A stretch of 64,000 bases of DNA from Ridgeia piscesae (GCA_025642075.2 JAODUO010000478.1:284501-348500), one strand, 5' to 3'; positions 23,282-37,130 are shown, numbered from the stretch's first letter. Notes: generated from the letters alone by a model not told the origin. Numbers and translations: made by a program.

Positions 23282-25282
23282 CGCAGTTCCGTGGTGCTAA
23301 ACCCGACCTGACGTGTCACCAAGCGTGACAAATGGACGTGTTGCATTCGAGTCACGAGTTATGTGTACGCTTCAATAGATACATCCTTGCTGTGTTGCTG
23401 TGTAATGTTTGCGTTTTCCCAGTTAGCAATGTTTGCATGCCATGTAATCGTCTACAGTCAAATCAGTCCAGGTTTGATTCGGCAACTCTTGGTGAACATC
23501 CTATGAAAACTAAGTTCACGTTTGGAGTATGTGAATGTGAACATAATCTAACACGTTGTGCTACAATATACCTTTTGTGTAACATTCGGTCATTGTGACA
23601 AACTCACGTGGCAGGAGTGACAGTCCGCCACCTCCCGTCTCTTTATGTCGCCAACAGTCCGCCGTTTGAGGGTCTATCTCTCCAACTCACCCCAATTTCA
23701 CTTCCCGGCTCCCACATATGTTTGAGCCCAGCTCCCCTCTACGTCACACGCTTTCAACCAATATTTAAGTTCAACTTAATTACAACTCCCATTTCGAACC
23801 AATATACCTAATAATCAACTACATAAGATTACGCAATTACCAAAGACCCATTCAGGTCTATGCCATTACCATCGTCCCGCGATCACGATTTGTTTGGAGC
23901 TAAAAACAAGTTTAGCGTTATTGTATTTTACGTATAGCAATAGTAAAATAATTTCCGCCACTGACAAAGAACACGACTTTATGGAGGCCGTAAACATCTT
24001 TCCAGAAGTGACAAAAAACCGTTGATTTAATTAGAATTCTGTCGAGTCTGAAAAATCCCTTTATCTCGGCTTATCGAGAATGGCGCGATTGTGTTTTCCA
24101 CGAAACCAATTCATTTGTAATTCGGTTGCCATGTCGACCGCCAGCTGTCCGCTGATGTCAGAGATGCGAAGCTGATTTCCAGTGCGATTTGTTTTACCTG
24201 GTTATGAAATGTAATGACGCGAAACAAGTAAATATGTCAGATTGCGGCAGTTCAGATTTTGTCTCGTTTAAACATTAATAGTAAAATGTGCATTGTCTCA
24301 TCGGCTACCGTGCCATCATTGTCCCGCCGGTTAGGCCAGCAAGATAGCGTGTCTGGGTTACGTAATACGGGCATCGAAAGACGTCGGACGGGCACACCAC
24401 TGATTATATTACATAATCGTGTTAACACCATCGAAATAATTTGACTTTTAACTTAAGCTTTTAGATATGTTGCAAAATACCGCATACGGGTTTTCAATGT
24501 ATTGCTGAGACCAAAGGCATACACTTTTCCATTAAATAAAACGAATAAAAATATATAATTTATGACCGACCTTTAAATTTGTGATATTAACAACAGGCGT
24601 TGAAAAAATGCGGAGGCTTTACAGAATTAAGTATAATTTAGAAATAAGATCATTAGCCCCACGCCACAAGCAGTGTTATTAACGCACGCATCGTGACAAT
24701 CCTGGCGCCGAGATCAGACAGCAACGACATTTGACAAAGTCTCCGCTAATTCGCGCCGTCTTTCAGCGGGCCAGACTTCGAACAAGACAGACACGCCACT
24801 GTTTGACGACGCACGTGTAATAAACGTGTGAACGTCGCCGACGTCGACATGGGGAGAGTAAAACGTCGTGACACGTTCCGCCGTGAAGTGACGGGACGAG
24901 CGAGCGCGCGGTGACGGTGGACGGTGGCCCGCCGCCGGACCGAGCGATCGGGTATCAAAGGGCCGCCGGGCGTGCGAGATGGCCCGGGACGTCGCCGGGG
25001 ATACAGGGCCGTCCTCTACCAGGAAACGCGGCTTTGGATCGGTCGCTGTCCCACAGGAATGTCGTCTAATCACGCGCCAGGAATGTCGCGCCCTAAAACC
25101 CTCCCGGGATGTTCGTGGGCCTATTTCGCTGTCCCGTGTGAATCGGGAGAACGGGGGGGGGGGTCACGCCAATAATGGCATTTTTTTAATGCTGGGAAGC
25201 GATAAAGGGCGTCTGTCGTTTGGTCTGTCTGCTTGCGAGCATGCATATGTTGTCTGTCTGTCTGTCTGTCTGCTGTCGTGTC
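23282..25282. other. Stretch without recognised gene; CpG-rich at 24700-25150
   Basis: No conserved frame. The part from about 24700 to 25150 is dense in CpG with overlapping frames open on both strands, as expected from composition. It could be a promoter-type CpG cluster or just the flank of the adjacent repeat array. Confidence 0.35.
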
Positions 25283-25378
<96 letters not shown>

Positions 25379-25379
25379 T
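25283..25379. repeat. (TGCG)n microsatellite
   Basis: About 24 uninterrupted TGCG units, preceded by a short (TGTC)n run at about 25253-25272. All frames are open on both strands, giving spurious Ala-Cys-Val-Arg and Ala-Arg-Thr-His proteins. Confidence 0.97.
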
Positions 25380-25827
25380 TGTCTGTGGGAACGGTGGGAA
25401 AAGCACAGGCGAAACGACGTCAACCATTAGCCTTGAACAGAGGAAGTGGTTGTCATTAACGCGACCTTGAAATGTGGCGATCTGGCTACCAGCATTAATA
25501 AGACAAGGCGTTGTTGAAAGGTGCGATCAACAGGTTTTAGTAACGTCTGCTTCCGCCCCCGTTTATCTCCCCCCGGACGGGTCGGCCGACCACTTCCGCC
25601 CCCCGCTGTCCTGTCGTATCGAATAATATCCGCTGTAATATCGTCAAATGAACTTCACGCCTGTGTCCTTGTGTGTGAAGTATAGCATTATATAATGTTC
25701 CTTCGGTGTGTTTTCTCATTACCTTATCGTCATTCTATATGGCGTGTCATAATTTTATTAGTATTGCAGAGTTTTAATAAATTGAAATGTATTTGATTTG
25801 TTTTTATATAGCAGCCATAATGTGATT

Positions 25828-26188
25828 ACGGACGGACGGACGGACGGACGGACGGACGGACGGGCGGACGGACGGACGGACGGACGGACGGACGGACGGA
25901 CGGACGGACGGACGGACGGACGGACGGACGGACGGACGGACGGACGGACGGACGGACGGACGGACGGACGGACGGACGGACGGACGGACGGACGGACGGA
26001 CGGACGGACGGACGGACGGACGGACGGACGGACGGACGGACGGACGGACGGACGGACGGACGGACGGACGGACGGACGGACGGACGGACGGACGGACGGA
26101 CGGACGGACGGACGGACGGACGGACGGACGGACGGACGGACGGACGGACGGACGGACGGACGGACGGACGGACGGACGGACGGACGGA
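25828..26188. repeat. (ACGG)n microsatellite, about 90 units
   Basis: A 361 bp near-perfect tetranucleotide array with one G-for-A change near 25863. It gives open frames on both strands (Thr-Asp-Gly-Arg and Ser-Val-Arg-Pro repeats) that are not genes. Homologous arrays lie at 50561 and, inverted, at 56108. Confidence 0.98.
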
Positions 26189-29100
26189 GTTTAACGATTC
26201 TCATTTGTTGTTTATTTACGAGTTGCCAACATCATCGCCCGCAACTCACTGTCCGCCAGAACGACGCTGCTTACGTCGCCACTTAAGATAACAAGAGAAG
26301 ATACGAGCGCTCTGATTGATAATGACATCAGCGCCACTGCCGGACTTGGAATCAAAGAGGATAGCTTCGCTCACGCAGATTTGCAACGCAATATATCCGT
26401 CAATTCCGCATTTCTGTTTGATAATTTAGTTGTCTGCGTACGCACATGGTTTCGTGTACAGCTTAATGTGCATTCAAGCATGTATTTCAATTGCGGTTTG
26501 TCGGTCTATTAACAGTAAATAAAAGGAATCACCAAATACAATTACAAGATGTCAGTGACGCCACTTTTCCAGACAGGGGACTTGAGTCTTGGCTTCCCAC
26601 CAACAAGTCAGAAATGGCGATAATGTCAATTAGTGCCTACACTGTGAAGTTTCACGGTACTGGGAACATGGCTTCCCAGTAATCAATCTGATGGGAGCTG
26701 ATGGAAATCCGGAAATTTCCTTACATACATAATAAAAAACATGATATGTAATATTAGATTTATTTCCTTGTATATGCGAGTGGGGTTTTGTTCGGGTGGT
26801 GTTATGTCCGAGTGGGGTTTTCCACAGATCAAAAGGTATTACGGCATTCTGATATTTTTGACATTAATTTCAGCCGTTGTCAATCACGGTCCTACGTACA
26901 GCAAATCACAATGTCCCAATAGCGGTCGTCGAGTCAAATCAAAAAAACGGCGTAAATAATAGTTCGTAAAGAATCAATATATAATATATAATAGACTTGA
27001 AAAGTTGTGTTGTCGAACTTTGGGCTCGTACACTGAAAACGCTCCTCGATTCAATGATTGAATCTTACATGATACCCCGGATTTGAGTCCTATTACAAGA
27101 TAAGCCTAAAAGGATATGGTGACCTTTGATACTGATTTTCCGCTTGAAACAAGGAAGCGTCGCCGGATGTCACTCGGGATCAGTCAACTTCCAGTGTGGA
27201 CTCAGTGTAATCTCAGCGATGTGATCACAATTCAAATGTAATGAACTCGTTTTAAGACAGTTATACGAAAACCGTGAGATTTTTGTGATAGCGGCCTACC
27301 TGTTAATTGTGGTGCGTGACCATTATCATAGTCATGATTTTTGTACCAAACAAGTCTCCACTTTTTAATTTGACCACTGAGCAACACGTTCTTATCACAG
27401 AATGCATACGGTTTACCGGTGTAACATCGGTACGTACCAGAGGTATGTCAGAAGTAGGGCTTGTTTTTGATGCTACTGCAGTAAACTAGTTATGGTTAAT
27501 TTTTGTTTATTCTAATGTTAGGCGTCCAAAGATTACGAAATCGACTGTCCTATTTATTGGCGTGCTGTATTCCGTGAAATGTAGCTATTATCCATTTATA
27601 AAGGTGTTTTAAGGGTGAACATACAACACAGACTAGCCATGGTACTCTAGGCCTAGACTGTTTTATATCCCTACGAGAAAAAAATGTCTGAACCACGTGA
27701 CCCGTTTAAAAACACCTGAATGTGTAAACTTACACTCTAAATCACGCGAACAATATCATTCATTGAGATATAAGGATTATCAAGCGATAACCTCGACAAT
27801 GACTGTACGGGATTTTTTGTTTGAGACTGCGCCTTTAAACCGCCAAAGGGCATTGGAAAGGAACACCATAGAGCGTACCCAAATAGCGAATGAAATGCAA
27901 CCCAGGACGATATTATCGTATGCTGCGGGGCATGTCGGTTGAATTAAAATCCTGTGCGTCTGAGTGACCGAAAGTACAAACGCCATTCTATTTTCAAGCC
28001 GGAAACGAAGGGACACATCTGCGAACGCACGCGCAGAAGACCCTTCGCTTTCCGTGAGCGTGTATGAGTTGCGGGCGTGTATTTGCTTAGCGATGGCGGT
28101 AATCTCTAGCAACGGCGGCCATCAATCAGCAGACGAGACACGGTGACCTAGTTAGCCCGGCTAGCCGGCTATGTAAAACAACCGTCTGTATGCCGCGCAT
28201 TTCGGTGCAGACGGCTTATTTTAGAACGAGGCGGGACGAGTCGATGCGATGATTAATGGTAATTCGGAGCGTACGGCGAGTACCTAATAATACAGCTTTG
28301 TGTGATTAGGTGACTATTACGGACACTTAGTCATGGTCTTAGCGCGACACCGATACGGTAACAATGCTTGCGCGAGAGAACGAATAGGACGATCTGACAG
28401 CGTAAATGACGTGTTGTCGTACTTGGTAGGTCAGAGACCGCTGTAACATTAAAATACGCGAGATGCGTACGCCTACGTACAAAATTACCCGTAGTGACGG
28501 AAAGTAAAATCATCGCATAGTTGGTAGGCAATATGTGATTATAGGTGTCGCGAATGTGCCTGTTTGTGTATCTAAACCTATATTTCATCACCATCATTAA
28601 TAATGACAATGATAGGCATACGCAACATTTACTTTGCTAAATAAAGGAATAGTTTATACAGCTAAATAAGTAGTTTAACAAGGCAATGGACGGAGCTCAA
28701 CAAAACTAAAAAGACAAATATTATAAACATGTTATGACTTTGCAAACTGTGCGATTGTGTGTGCGAACACGTGTGCTTGTCTGTCTGTGGGCTCACTCCA
28801 TGCGACGGTCTAAGATCAGACAAATATGCCACGTTCAGACAGTCAGTCAGTCAGTCACAGTTCTAGCTCCTACCACTGTCCGCGCCAGACACACTTCTGT
28901 CGCTGTTCATTATTAGAAACCATCACCCCACGAACCCCCGGCAGTTTACACATTTACCCCCTGTGTTGAACTGTCCACTCGACACCGGGTGGAATTAAGG
29001 GACCCGCGGCTTTTAGTACATCTCCCGAAAGACGTCACATTCCCTCCTCGGTTCCGTCCAATTTGTCAGTGGCAGGTGGTTAGCAAGTCGGCAAATAAAC

Positions 29101-30170
29101 AATTGTTGGTCTTTTTCGTGCTTCTAGTGCAGTGGCCGGGACGAAAAGACAGGTGATTATCACCGACAGTTTGGGGCGCGGTAGCCCCGCGGTGAAACAC
29201 CCGAAATGACCGGCGTTCGACTCCACCAACGGCCGTTTCGAAACCCGTTGCATTGTGTACGCTCTACAATCAATAACAACAACAAAAGTTGCCAAAAACG
29301 TATTGGTATAGATCAACAGTTATGTTTTCTGTATTTTTACAGTAATTAACACTTTAAAAAAAAAAATTGGCGCATTTTAGCACTTAAAATTATTATTGTA
29401 TAAACATCTAGACCTCAGTAAACTATGCCTACATTTTTCAATCCATAAAAAACACCAACAGTTCCATCTTTTGCAAAAAGAAGGTCTACATATAAAATGG
29501 TATATGGGCCGTCGTTTTGAGTCTCACACCTGTCTCCTGACCGATCGTCTACGGTCCCCGGAAGAGCAGACACAAGCGCGAGGAATCCCGTCCGTGAACT
29601 GGGCAATCGTTGACGTCGATGTCTTCAAGGTTTGCTGCGTCGGTCTGCCCCGGCTTGCCTTAGCGGGAAGAGGAAGAATGCGCAGTGATGATCGATGGAG
29701 GTCGCTGGAGGTCGGACGAACCGACAGAACCCTGGTCCGAATACTGTTGCTAGTGGACAAGTTTTCCAATCGATGTAACTTCAGTTCGCTTTGCTGCTTA
29801 AGCGAGAAACCTGAACATAGTCAGTGGAGGCATGCTGAATTGTATTTTCGCAGCGGGGCTTAATGTTTCCCACAAGTCAAGATTGTAGTCGAAATAGGAG
29901 ATAAACAATCACACCGTATCTTCGTTTAATAAAATACCAAACAAAACATTTGATAAATGTACTATGTGACGTCGTCAATTTCGGGGAATGAGACCTTTTT
30001 TTTCGTGAGACATGCGAGGATGTTTCTTGCCCCAGACACAGGTCATCGACGCGTGGCTATTCCCGTGTCGGAATGCTGTACCTGCGCTACGCCACGAGCC
30101 AGACGTCGTCACAGACTGGCGCAAAAATAGACGCCCGTGAATAGCCGACGATATTCCCGCCGGCGGTGGC
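26189..30170. other. Long stretch without recognised gene
   Basis: Nearly 4 kb with no conserved frame on either strand. A tRNA-like pol III promoter piece at 29182-29224 is listed separately. Frames of about 110-155 residues (27780-28112 minus, 29396-29863 plus) show no family resemblance. Confidence 0.4.
29182..29224 (+). repeat. tRNA-like pol III A/B box pair (possible SINE head)
   Basis: TAGCCCCGCGG (29182-29192) resembles an A box and CGTTCGACTCC (29214-29224) matches a B box, at tRNA-like spacing. No full cloverleaf can be drawn, so it is more likely a tRNA-derived SINE relic than a tRNA gene. Confidence 0.35.
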
Positions 30171-30291
30171 TGACGTCAGCGTAGTACTACTAAAGCGTAC
30201 TATCGCCACTACTACTACAACGTGCGTTACGGCGACTACTACAATCGCTGGGATAGGGCCATTCAAGCCCGCGTGACGTAGAGTGACGTCA
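30171..30291. promoter_or_regulatory. Cluster of CRE-like sites
   Basis: Two perfect CREB/ATF palindromes TGACGTCA (30171-30178 and 30284-30291) and a TGACGTA half site at 30274-30280 lie within 121 bp in a CpG-rich setting. An orphan promoter or enhancer is possible. No transcript start or gene is visible next to it. Confidence 0.3.
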
Positions 30292-30461
30292 CTGTTGAGA
30301 GTGGTCGGCTAGCTGCTTGTGTAGCGGGAACCATGGGACACGAGCAGTTACTCGGCCTAGAACAATAGATCAATTAAAGGTCGTTAATAATTCAGTTTGT
30401 GGGTCGTCGTTTCCAAATACGTTTATCGCCAAGAGGATTTTACGTAGTGCGTTTGTGTGCC

Positions 30462-30590
30462 TGTATGTGTTTGTGTGCGCGCGCGCGCGTGTGTGCGTGT
30501 GTGTGCCTGTGCGTGGGTGTGTGTATGCGTGTGGGTGTGCATGCGTGTGCATGCGTGTATGTTCATGCGTCCGTATATGAGTGCGTGCGT
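30462..30590. repeat. GT/GC-rich degenerate microsatellite
   Basis: Imperfect TGTG, TGCG and ATGCG units. The overlapping Cys-Val-rich frames are artefacts of composition. Confidence 0.85.
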
Positions 30591-33500
30591 CAACAAAGAC
30601 GATTTTTTCCGCCTGCAGTCAATAGTTGTATGTTCATTACCGATAAAATATTAGGTCCTATTAAACCTCAGGAAAAAAGTCAATTTGCGCAACTCTTGAG
30701 AAATACGGCAATGAAAAGCAGATATTTAAAAACAATCTCACCACTAACAATAAGTCTACGTACACGGACGACACCGCCCAGAGTGCCTTTGATGCGGACA
30801 GATGGAGAGTGACCGGAAGTCTATAAACAACCCGCGTGCGGTCAAGTATAACCTGTAAATAGACTGCACCTGAAAGTGGTTGTCAGAGAAGGGAGGGGGT
30901 GCGTCAGGCATGTTCTTACGCGGGGCTGAGGGGATAGTGAGACAATCCAGCAGATAATGTTCTTCAGAGGTTAAGAATGACAAAAAACAATGGTGATTTG
31001 TCACGTATCAGGTCAACAACATTACAACTCTCTAAATGTAATAATATACCTCCTATGACTGTTAGCTCCTTATTTCTATCACAAGAGCGTCCTGTCACCG
31101 CGGAGTACATCTCTGTCTAATTCGAGGTATCATTCGAGGTGCACAAACTACATGCATGTATTATCGTTATCAAATGTGGCCATGATTGCGAAGTGTTCTA
31201 AAACACAACATGTCTATGTTCGATCTGATTTTCTGTTTGCAGCAGTTTATACAAGATTAAACAGTTGTTTTTAGAGAAACAATAAGATAATCATAACAAA
31301 AGCGCAATGGTATGGGCGTCATAAATAAAACAGTCTACATATAATTAACAGTATTTAACAAAAAATCGCCACCCACATCGCGAGGTGTAAAACTCGTCTA
31401 GACGACAAGGTCGAATAATCGTACCGTGGACTGCATAAAACGACGAAAAAGATATCGCACCAGCGACGAAGATACGTCGTTAAAAATCACCCCGGGGCGA
31501 CAGGAATTTATCTAGCCGACGCAGCTTGTCAAAAATCACTCGCCAGTCATCCTTCCGTAGAAAAAACTATGCGTATTTAACGCGAGTCGCCGCTAACATT
31601 GCCTCGAGTGAGTGCGATACGGACCCGTGTTTTACAAGCGATATCTGATAGCCGGTCTGCCTCTATCGCTAGCACGGACAATTATTCCTGGCGCTACAAC
31701 CCAGCAACGTGTCGTATTGCACGGGATACCAGTTTCCAAACCGGCGTCGTTAAATTGGGAGTGCAACTTAAATTTCGACCACAGTCTGTCGCCTGACACA
31801 TACTACGGAAGCGGAAACTAACAGACGAGATCCATAAAACGTCCGTTAGGTGTCAGTTGCGACGCCGACGTGTCGAGGCTTTTGGCCCCGAGACAAGGAG
31901 ACAACGACGCGATTTCCTGTTCGTGTAAATCTCGCGGTTTTTGGTCCCGATATTCGCGTTTCCGGCCCAAGTTTACGGTGTTATCATCTCACGTAAACAT
32001 GCAAAACGACTGGGTGTAATTGCTTTGATTTGCCTGGGGACGTATTGGAAATGATAATACTAGACGACGTGTCAATTTGTTACAACGATATGTACTGGTT
32101 TACCTCGCCGAGTAAAATTTATGTTTGTGCGGCTGCGTGTATGAAGTTCAATGACATAGGACTGTTATTCAGGTGAGCACTGGGTCATGGCATACATAGC
32201 AATTTCTATAGGTGTATACTGGTAGCACCACTACACTTTAACGCGGAAAGTAATGGGCGAATTATATGCTTGGGTAACTTGACTCTCATTTTCTTGCAAA
32301 TGACGTTAAAAGTGTACCACTTACGTGAAAATGCACCCCTATTTACATCTCTTATGTTTGGGGTATAGTATAATCACGATAATGGAAATTGCGTAGGCAT
32401 AGTTTACATTATGATTGATATGAATGACGCAACAAGATTTAACAAAGGGGCATCTGCTATTTTCTGGGAGCGATGGAGCGAAGTACGGAGAGGGATAGGG
32501 AGTGGGAGACGGAGAGAGAGAGGGTGTATTAGATCCCACTACCTGTCGTTCGTCTGAATGTTGGCACATCAAAACAAAACTAATATAACAACCAATATGA
32601 AAGAACCACTCCACCCTCCTCAACCCTCGGTAGTCCGACAAACAGCGACTCTGTGAGTGTCCCCGCTATCAAACACGTCGATTATTAAGACCCTGTCCCA
32701 ATGACGTTCGCGGTTCAAACAATGCATGTAACGCGATGCTATAGTTGATTACCGATTTCCATGAAACAATTTGCGGTGTGTCACGTCCAACGTTGAAGTG
32801 TCGCTGCACCAACACCGACCTGCCGCCCGGACACCACGGGACCCGGCCCGCGACACGCGCCAATGTTGACATAGAGGCGACACTCGTCGTGAGCTGTGCG
32901 CGCGTTCTTTCATACGTAGGTTTTACTACAATTTTTTACGCGGTGGCGTAATGGTTTGAACAATAGAGAGAATCCGGGTTCGAATTCACTTGTTACCAGT
33001 TGGAAGCGTGGACTGTTTCGTTGATTTCTTCGTCTTCGTTGTTTATTTCTAGACAGGAACGTTTATCGCCCTGATGGGTGATGTTGTTCTCAATGCGACG
33101 AGATTCCTATACAGCTTCTTATTCATTAGGATGTCTTCTGGCCCCTGTGGTCATCCTGTAGTAGGCACATCTCGGACTGACCACGTTCACGAACCGTTAG
33201 TTGTGATGAAATCAAAGATCCTCGATTAAAGTATCTTTCACGATGTTTATATTCCGTGAAACATCAATAAATAGTGTGCGTTTACAGAACCGGCTCACTG
33301 GCTCACTTTTCCACATGTTAAATCTAATTAAGACTAATAAATCGATATTTTCAATCTACACTCGCCTCTCACTATACTGACCTCTGGAACACGATGGATG
33401 TCCCCGAAGTGGTCGCTGCTTCGTGTACGCGCAGTTATTTATGGAACAATGTAGATCTAATAATAGAAATACAATTTGACTGAGTCCCAGGACGTCTCAT

Positions 33501-34049
33501 ACAGGCTCAGAGAGAACCTGTTGTAACAGCAATGTCTTGTCCTGCGATATCCCAACACGCACTGCAACATCATCTAGCATCCCTTTAGAACACGTTGTTG
33601 TGCCCAGCGGGGAAGCGGAAAGAGAGTTTTGACAAATTGTGAAGAAAAACAAATTAATTGAAATATCGAGAACAGGTTGCATTTATAGTTACTGTATTTT
33701 TGTGGTTTCCCACTTTGTGTTCAGTGATCGCGTCACCTATAGCTGTGCGGCTTCCCCGTGTCTACAGGTACAGCGGGATTAGTTACAGAGGACACTGGGG
33801 GTGGCTTCCCGGTGTCTGATAGCCTGGTGTTTCTCTAAAGTGGTGGGACCCCTCCCAAACACAACTTAAAGCGTCATCATAGATTCCTTGGGATTGAGCC
33901 CAGCTTGAGACGTTACCTGTCCTAGAGTCTAGACCCGTGACCATCGTATGACTGTTTATCTTAATCAACCTCTACACGATATTTTCTTTTTTGTTTCACA
34001 AATCAATAAAATACCCTTTCCCACTTTTCCACCGGGCAAAAACGATCGC
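30591..34049. other. Long stretch without recognised gene
   Basis: No conserved frame. A tRNA-like A/B box pair at 32944-32987 is the only element recognised. Confidence 0.4.
32944..32987 (+). repeat. tRNA-like pol III A/B box pair (possible SINE head)
   Basis: TGGCGTAATGG (32944-32954) fits the A box consensus and GGTTCGAATTC (32977-32987) fits the B box, spaced as in a tRNA. Flanks do not pair into an acceptor stem, so a tRNA-derived SINE or tRNA pseudogene is more likely than a functional tRNA. Confidence 0.45.
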
Positions 34050-34680
34050 TGGGCGAGAGACCGTACGTGCGATGTTATGCACCTGAGACATGCACGGACG
34101 GTCGGCTGAAGCGATCATCTAGGCACGGTCGTCGTCCAGACCAGAACCAACCCCGGAGAACCGCATCGCGCCGCACGAGAGAAGCCGATTTCGACGCCGA
34201 TCGATGAAGCAGGTGAGCTGGCGCTTGATAGCGATCGACCACGGGGGCAAGGAACGTCGGTCGGCCTGGCCTGACTTGTCAGACGCAACGCGACATCTCA
34301 CCCATCCGTGGAACCAGAGCCAGAGCCGGCGGCGAAATTCCGACGCAGGGACAACGGACGCAAAGGGCAGGTGCGCGACACGCGACGTACGAGCTGTCAG
34401 CGACACAAAGGCTCGCACGCGCCACCAAAGACGGCGACAGATGGCCGGTATATCTCGCCGCCTCTCGGACAATGCCTCGAAGCCCGCGGGGGCCGAGGGC
34501 GGCGGGAAGACCCGTTTCGGAGAAATCTCATCTTTTGCGACACGACAGAGACAACGGAAGACAACCGAATGGAGACGTCAATTAGGCGCGTGCGGACTTG
34601 GGCCGAACTCGCCGGCGCGCGATCGTACATCAGCGATCTGCCGGCGGCGCAGATAAAAACATACCCGTAGTAGTACTACG
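34050..34680. other. CpG-rich segment without recognised gene
   Basis: GC- and CpG-rich DNA with long overlapping frames on both strands (up to 150 residues), none resembling a known family. The composition would suit an unmethylated promoter region or an unannotated first exon, but no splice-supported protein can be read. Confidence 0.3.
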
Positions 34681-35233
34681 GACCTATACTTGGACTGCGC
34701 ATGTTTATTAGCGTACACTAGCCTCGGGTTATGCGCGCTTATGGTTGTTATTGTTTATATCACGTGACGCGGGCACCTGTTTTGGTCAGTTGTCAATAAA
34801 CACACGACCGGGACACACGGGCTGTTGCACTGTATGTCGGACGCCTTTTTAATAAAAGAATCATATACTTTCGCGGAATTATCGAGATAGACAGATGTTT
34901 ATTGATTTCGCAACAATAGAAACGCGTCGTGCAGATGTCGGGTTTGCGTTTACACGACCCCAGGCTGCGGCGGTAGCGCACGGCTTTTTCGCGGCGACGT
35001 GGACACGGAGAATGGCGGTATTAACATACCGGATTTTGCGATTTTTTCCCCACGGACAACCGTTATTGATCATCCGCGTCGCTCGGTCCTATTTTGCTTT
35101 TTTGTGTGATTTCTTTCACCACGCGCCATCGATGCAGAGCCAGTGCGCCGTGCTTTGAGTTTGTATCCGGCTTCGTTGGCGCGTGTGTAGTTTGTCGTGA
35201 CAGGTCTCGACATCTCGTGGGTCATAGTTGGGA
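34681..35233. other. Stretch without recognised gene
   Basis: No conserved frame or repeat seen. Confidence 0.4.
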
Positions 35234-35279
35234 GGTTGTTGTTGTTGTTGTTGATGTTGTTGATGTTGTTGTTGTTGTC
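35234..35279. repeat. (TTG)n microsatellite
   Basis: Forty-six bases of GTT triplets with two GAT interruptions. Confidence 0.9.
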
Positions 35280-35396
35280 AACACTTACGTAACCTCGCGA
35301 GTGTGTGGTTGGGCGCAGGTGTCAACACGCCATCTTGGTAGACAATTCACGTCCGCCACTCGGGGCGTTGTCACGCCTATCTGTAAGTCTGGTGGC

Positions 35397-35690
35397 TGAT
35401 CGAAGACAAAGTCATAAGACGCAAGTGGACATGGGCAGGACGCACCAGTAGAATACGAGGTAACCGGTGGACATCACGTAGCACCACCTGGAAACTCCAC
35501 AAAGGGAAAGGGTCTCCAGAAACGCTCTAGAGAAAGACGGGCGAGACGATGTAGGGACCAACTACACCAGTACTGGAAGGACACCATCCGACAGAGGCAG
35601 ATTTAAAAATAGCATGTTAAGTGCAACCATGGCACACTACGACTGCACTTTGACGATGTTGATGATCAGAATCAGGATGACTTCGTGACC
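35397..35690 (+). pseudogene. Decayed RTE-type non-LTR retrotransposon, 3' end
   Basis: The plus strand translates to fragments of the conserved C-terminal tail of RTE-like polymerases: RRKWTWAGRTSR, then NRWTSRSTTWK, then a shifted tail with RRARRC-like and WKDTIRQRQ segments. Stops and frame shifts show it is dead. The block ends in a GATGTTGATGATCAGAATCA tract, like the short trinucleotide tails of RTE elements. No 5' part is present, which fits 5' truncation. Clade assignment is by recognisable motifs only. Confidence 0.6.
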
Positions 35691-37071
35691 TGTCACACTT
35701 CCTGCAAATATATTTACGAATTCTGACCGCTTTTATCGTACAATCGAATTATTAGGGTCTTTCCGCCTGACTGGTTTTTTTTAACCGCGACCTAATGCTT
35801 TTGTGATTTGGCAGTTATCTGTCTATCAGTAACAACCGTGTCCGCCAGTTTGTTCGCGAACAGCTGTCGATATGTTTTCACACCTGGGAATAGAATCTGT
35901 CAGGGCCACACATCCGTCGATAACGTGATGGATACACAACTAACACCAGTAAACATTACGCTTTATCGATGTATAATGAAAACTCGATATTCGCCCCGAT
36001 ATATTTAAATATAAACATGTAAACCCGAAACAATGTTCCCAATTTGAAACCGCAATTGTTCAAATAGTAAATTATAAGCAGAACATTTAAATGTAAAACA
36101 GTAGCTATTGTCTGAATTAGCCACTTGCTGCAGAGTATGGAGTTATGTGCCTGTGTCCCTACATACATACAAATTTATCTTTGACGTTCCTTGTGCCCAC
36201 GCAAAAATGCACAAGTGGGACGAAGTATAAGTCATTGTACGAACGTCATGCTAAGTACAGCCGGAGTCGTGTAACATTTGAAAAATCGCAAAAGCATTAC
36301 TGCAGAGTCACTTTGACTTCAGCGTGGACTTCCCTATACGCCACTGTTCGGAGGCGCCTGGTTTTCATTCCGGGTATACATTTTTGCAAACGTAAAGAGT
36401 ACGATAGAGTTGTTATTGGACTTACGTAATAAATGGGTTCTTGGTCTATTATCCACTAACGAAAATCGACGTCCACATCCTGAAATTAGACCCGGATGGT
36501 TTTTATTGTGGCGAATTTCCTTCAACGATAATTATATATAGGCCTACGTGAATTATGCACAATTTTACGATGTGCGCTTACAACAAATATTGTAGATCAA
36601 GGTAATAGTGCAAATATAACGGGACACATGCTGCCTGAAATCATATATAAAAAGCTCCCTAATTGTAGTAAAGTGAAAATGAAAGCGTTTATCCTATATT
36701 AAAGGCGAACGATTGGTTGGTGTTGTTTTTACTCCTCGGCCACCAAACCCGCATTAACTGTCAGGATTGAGGAAGTCATTTTAAGCAATGTTGGCACTAC
36801 CCTCGTTTTATCATTGCGACATGACTTTAACAATTATTTCCCATCACTCACGCTTGAGAATGCACAAAAGAGAAAGCGAAAGCGGTACTGACTTTAATTA
36901 TTTATTATTGTTGTCAGATGACTGTTTAAAACGATACCAAAACATACACGTCTCCTCTGTATGTGTCCTCAGTGTCCAAGTATTACCCACACGAAATGTT
37001 CGTTTAGTGGTATCTATATCGGATAAAAAAATATTTAACCTAGACACTAGTTAGCGTCGTATCGTCACACA
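35691..37071. other. Stretch without recognised gene
   Basis: No conserved frame. A-T rich with short open frames only. Confidence 0.4.
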
Positions 37072-37075
37072 GACA

Positions 37076-37119
<44 letters not shown>

Positions 37120-37130
37120 CACGCACACGC

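Noticed and set aside
25121..25470. Several overlapping frames of Ala-Cys-Val-Arg and Ala-Arg-Thr-His repeats
   Set aside because: They are translations of the TGCG microsatellite.
25283..26188. CRISPR-like regular repetition
   Set aside because: The arrays are pure microsatellites without spacers, in a eukaryotic genome.
25758..26286. 148- and 162-residue frames of Ser-Val-Arg-Pro and Thr-Asp-Gly-Arg repeats
   Set aside because: They are translations of the ACGG microsatellite, open in every phase on both strands.
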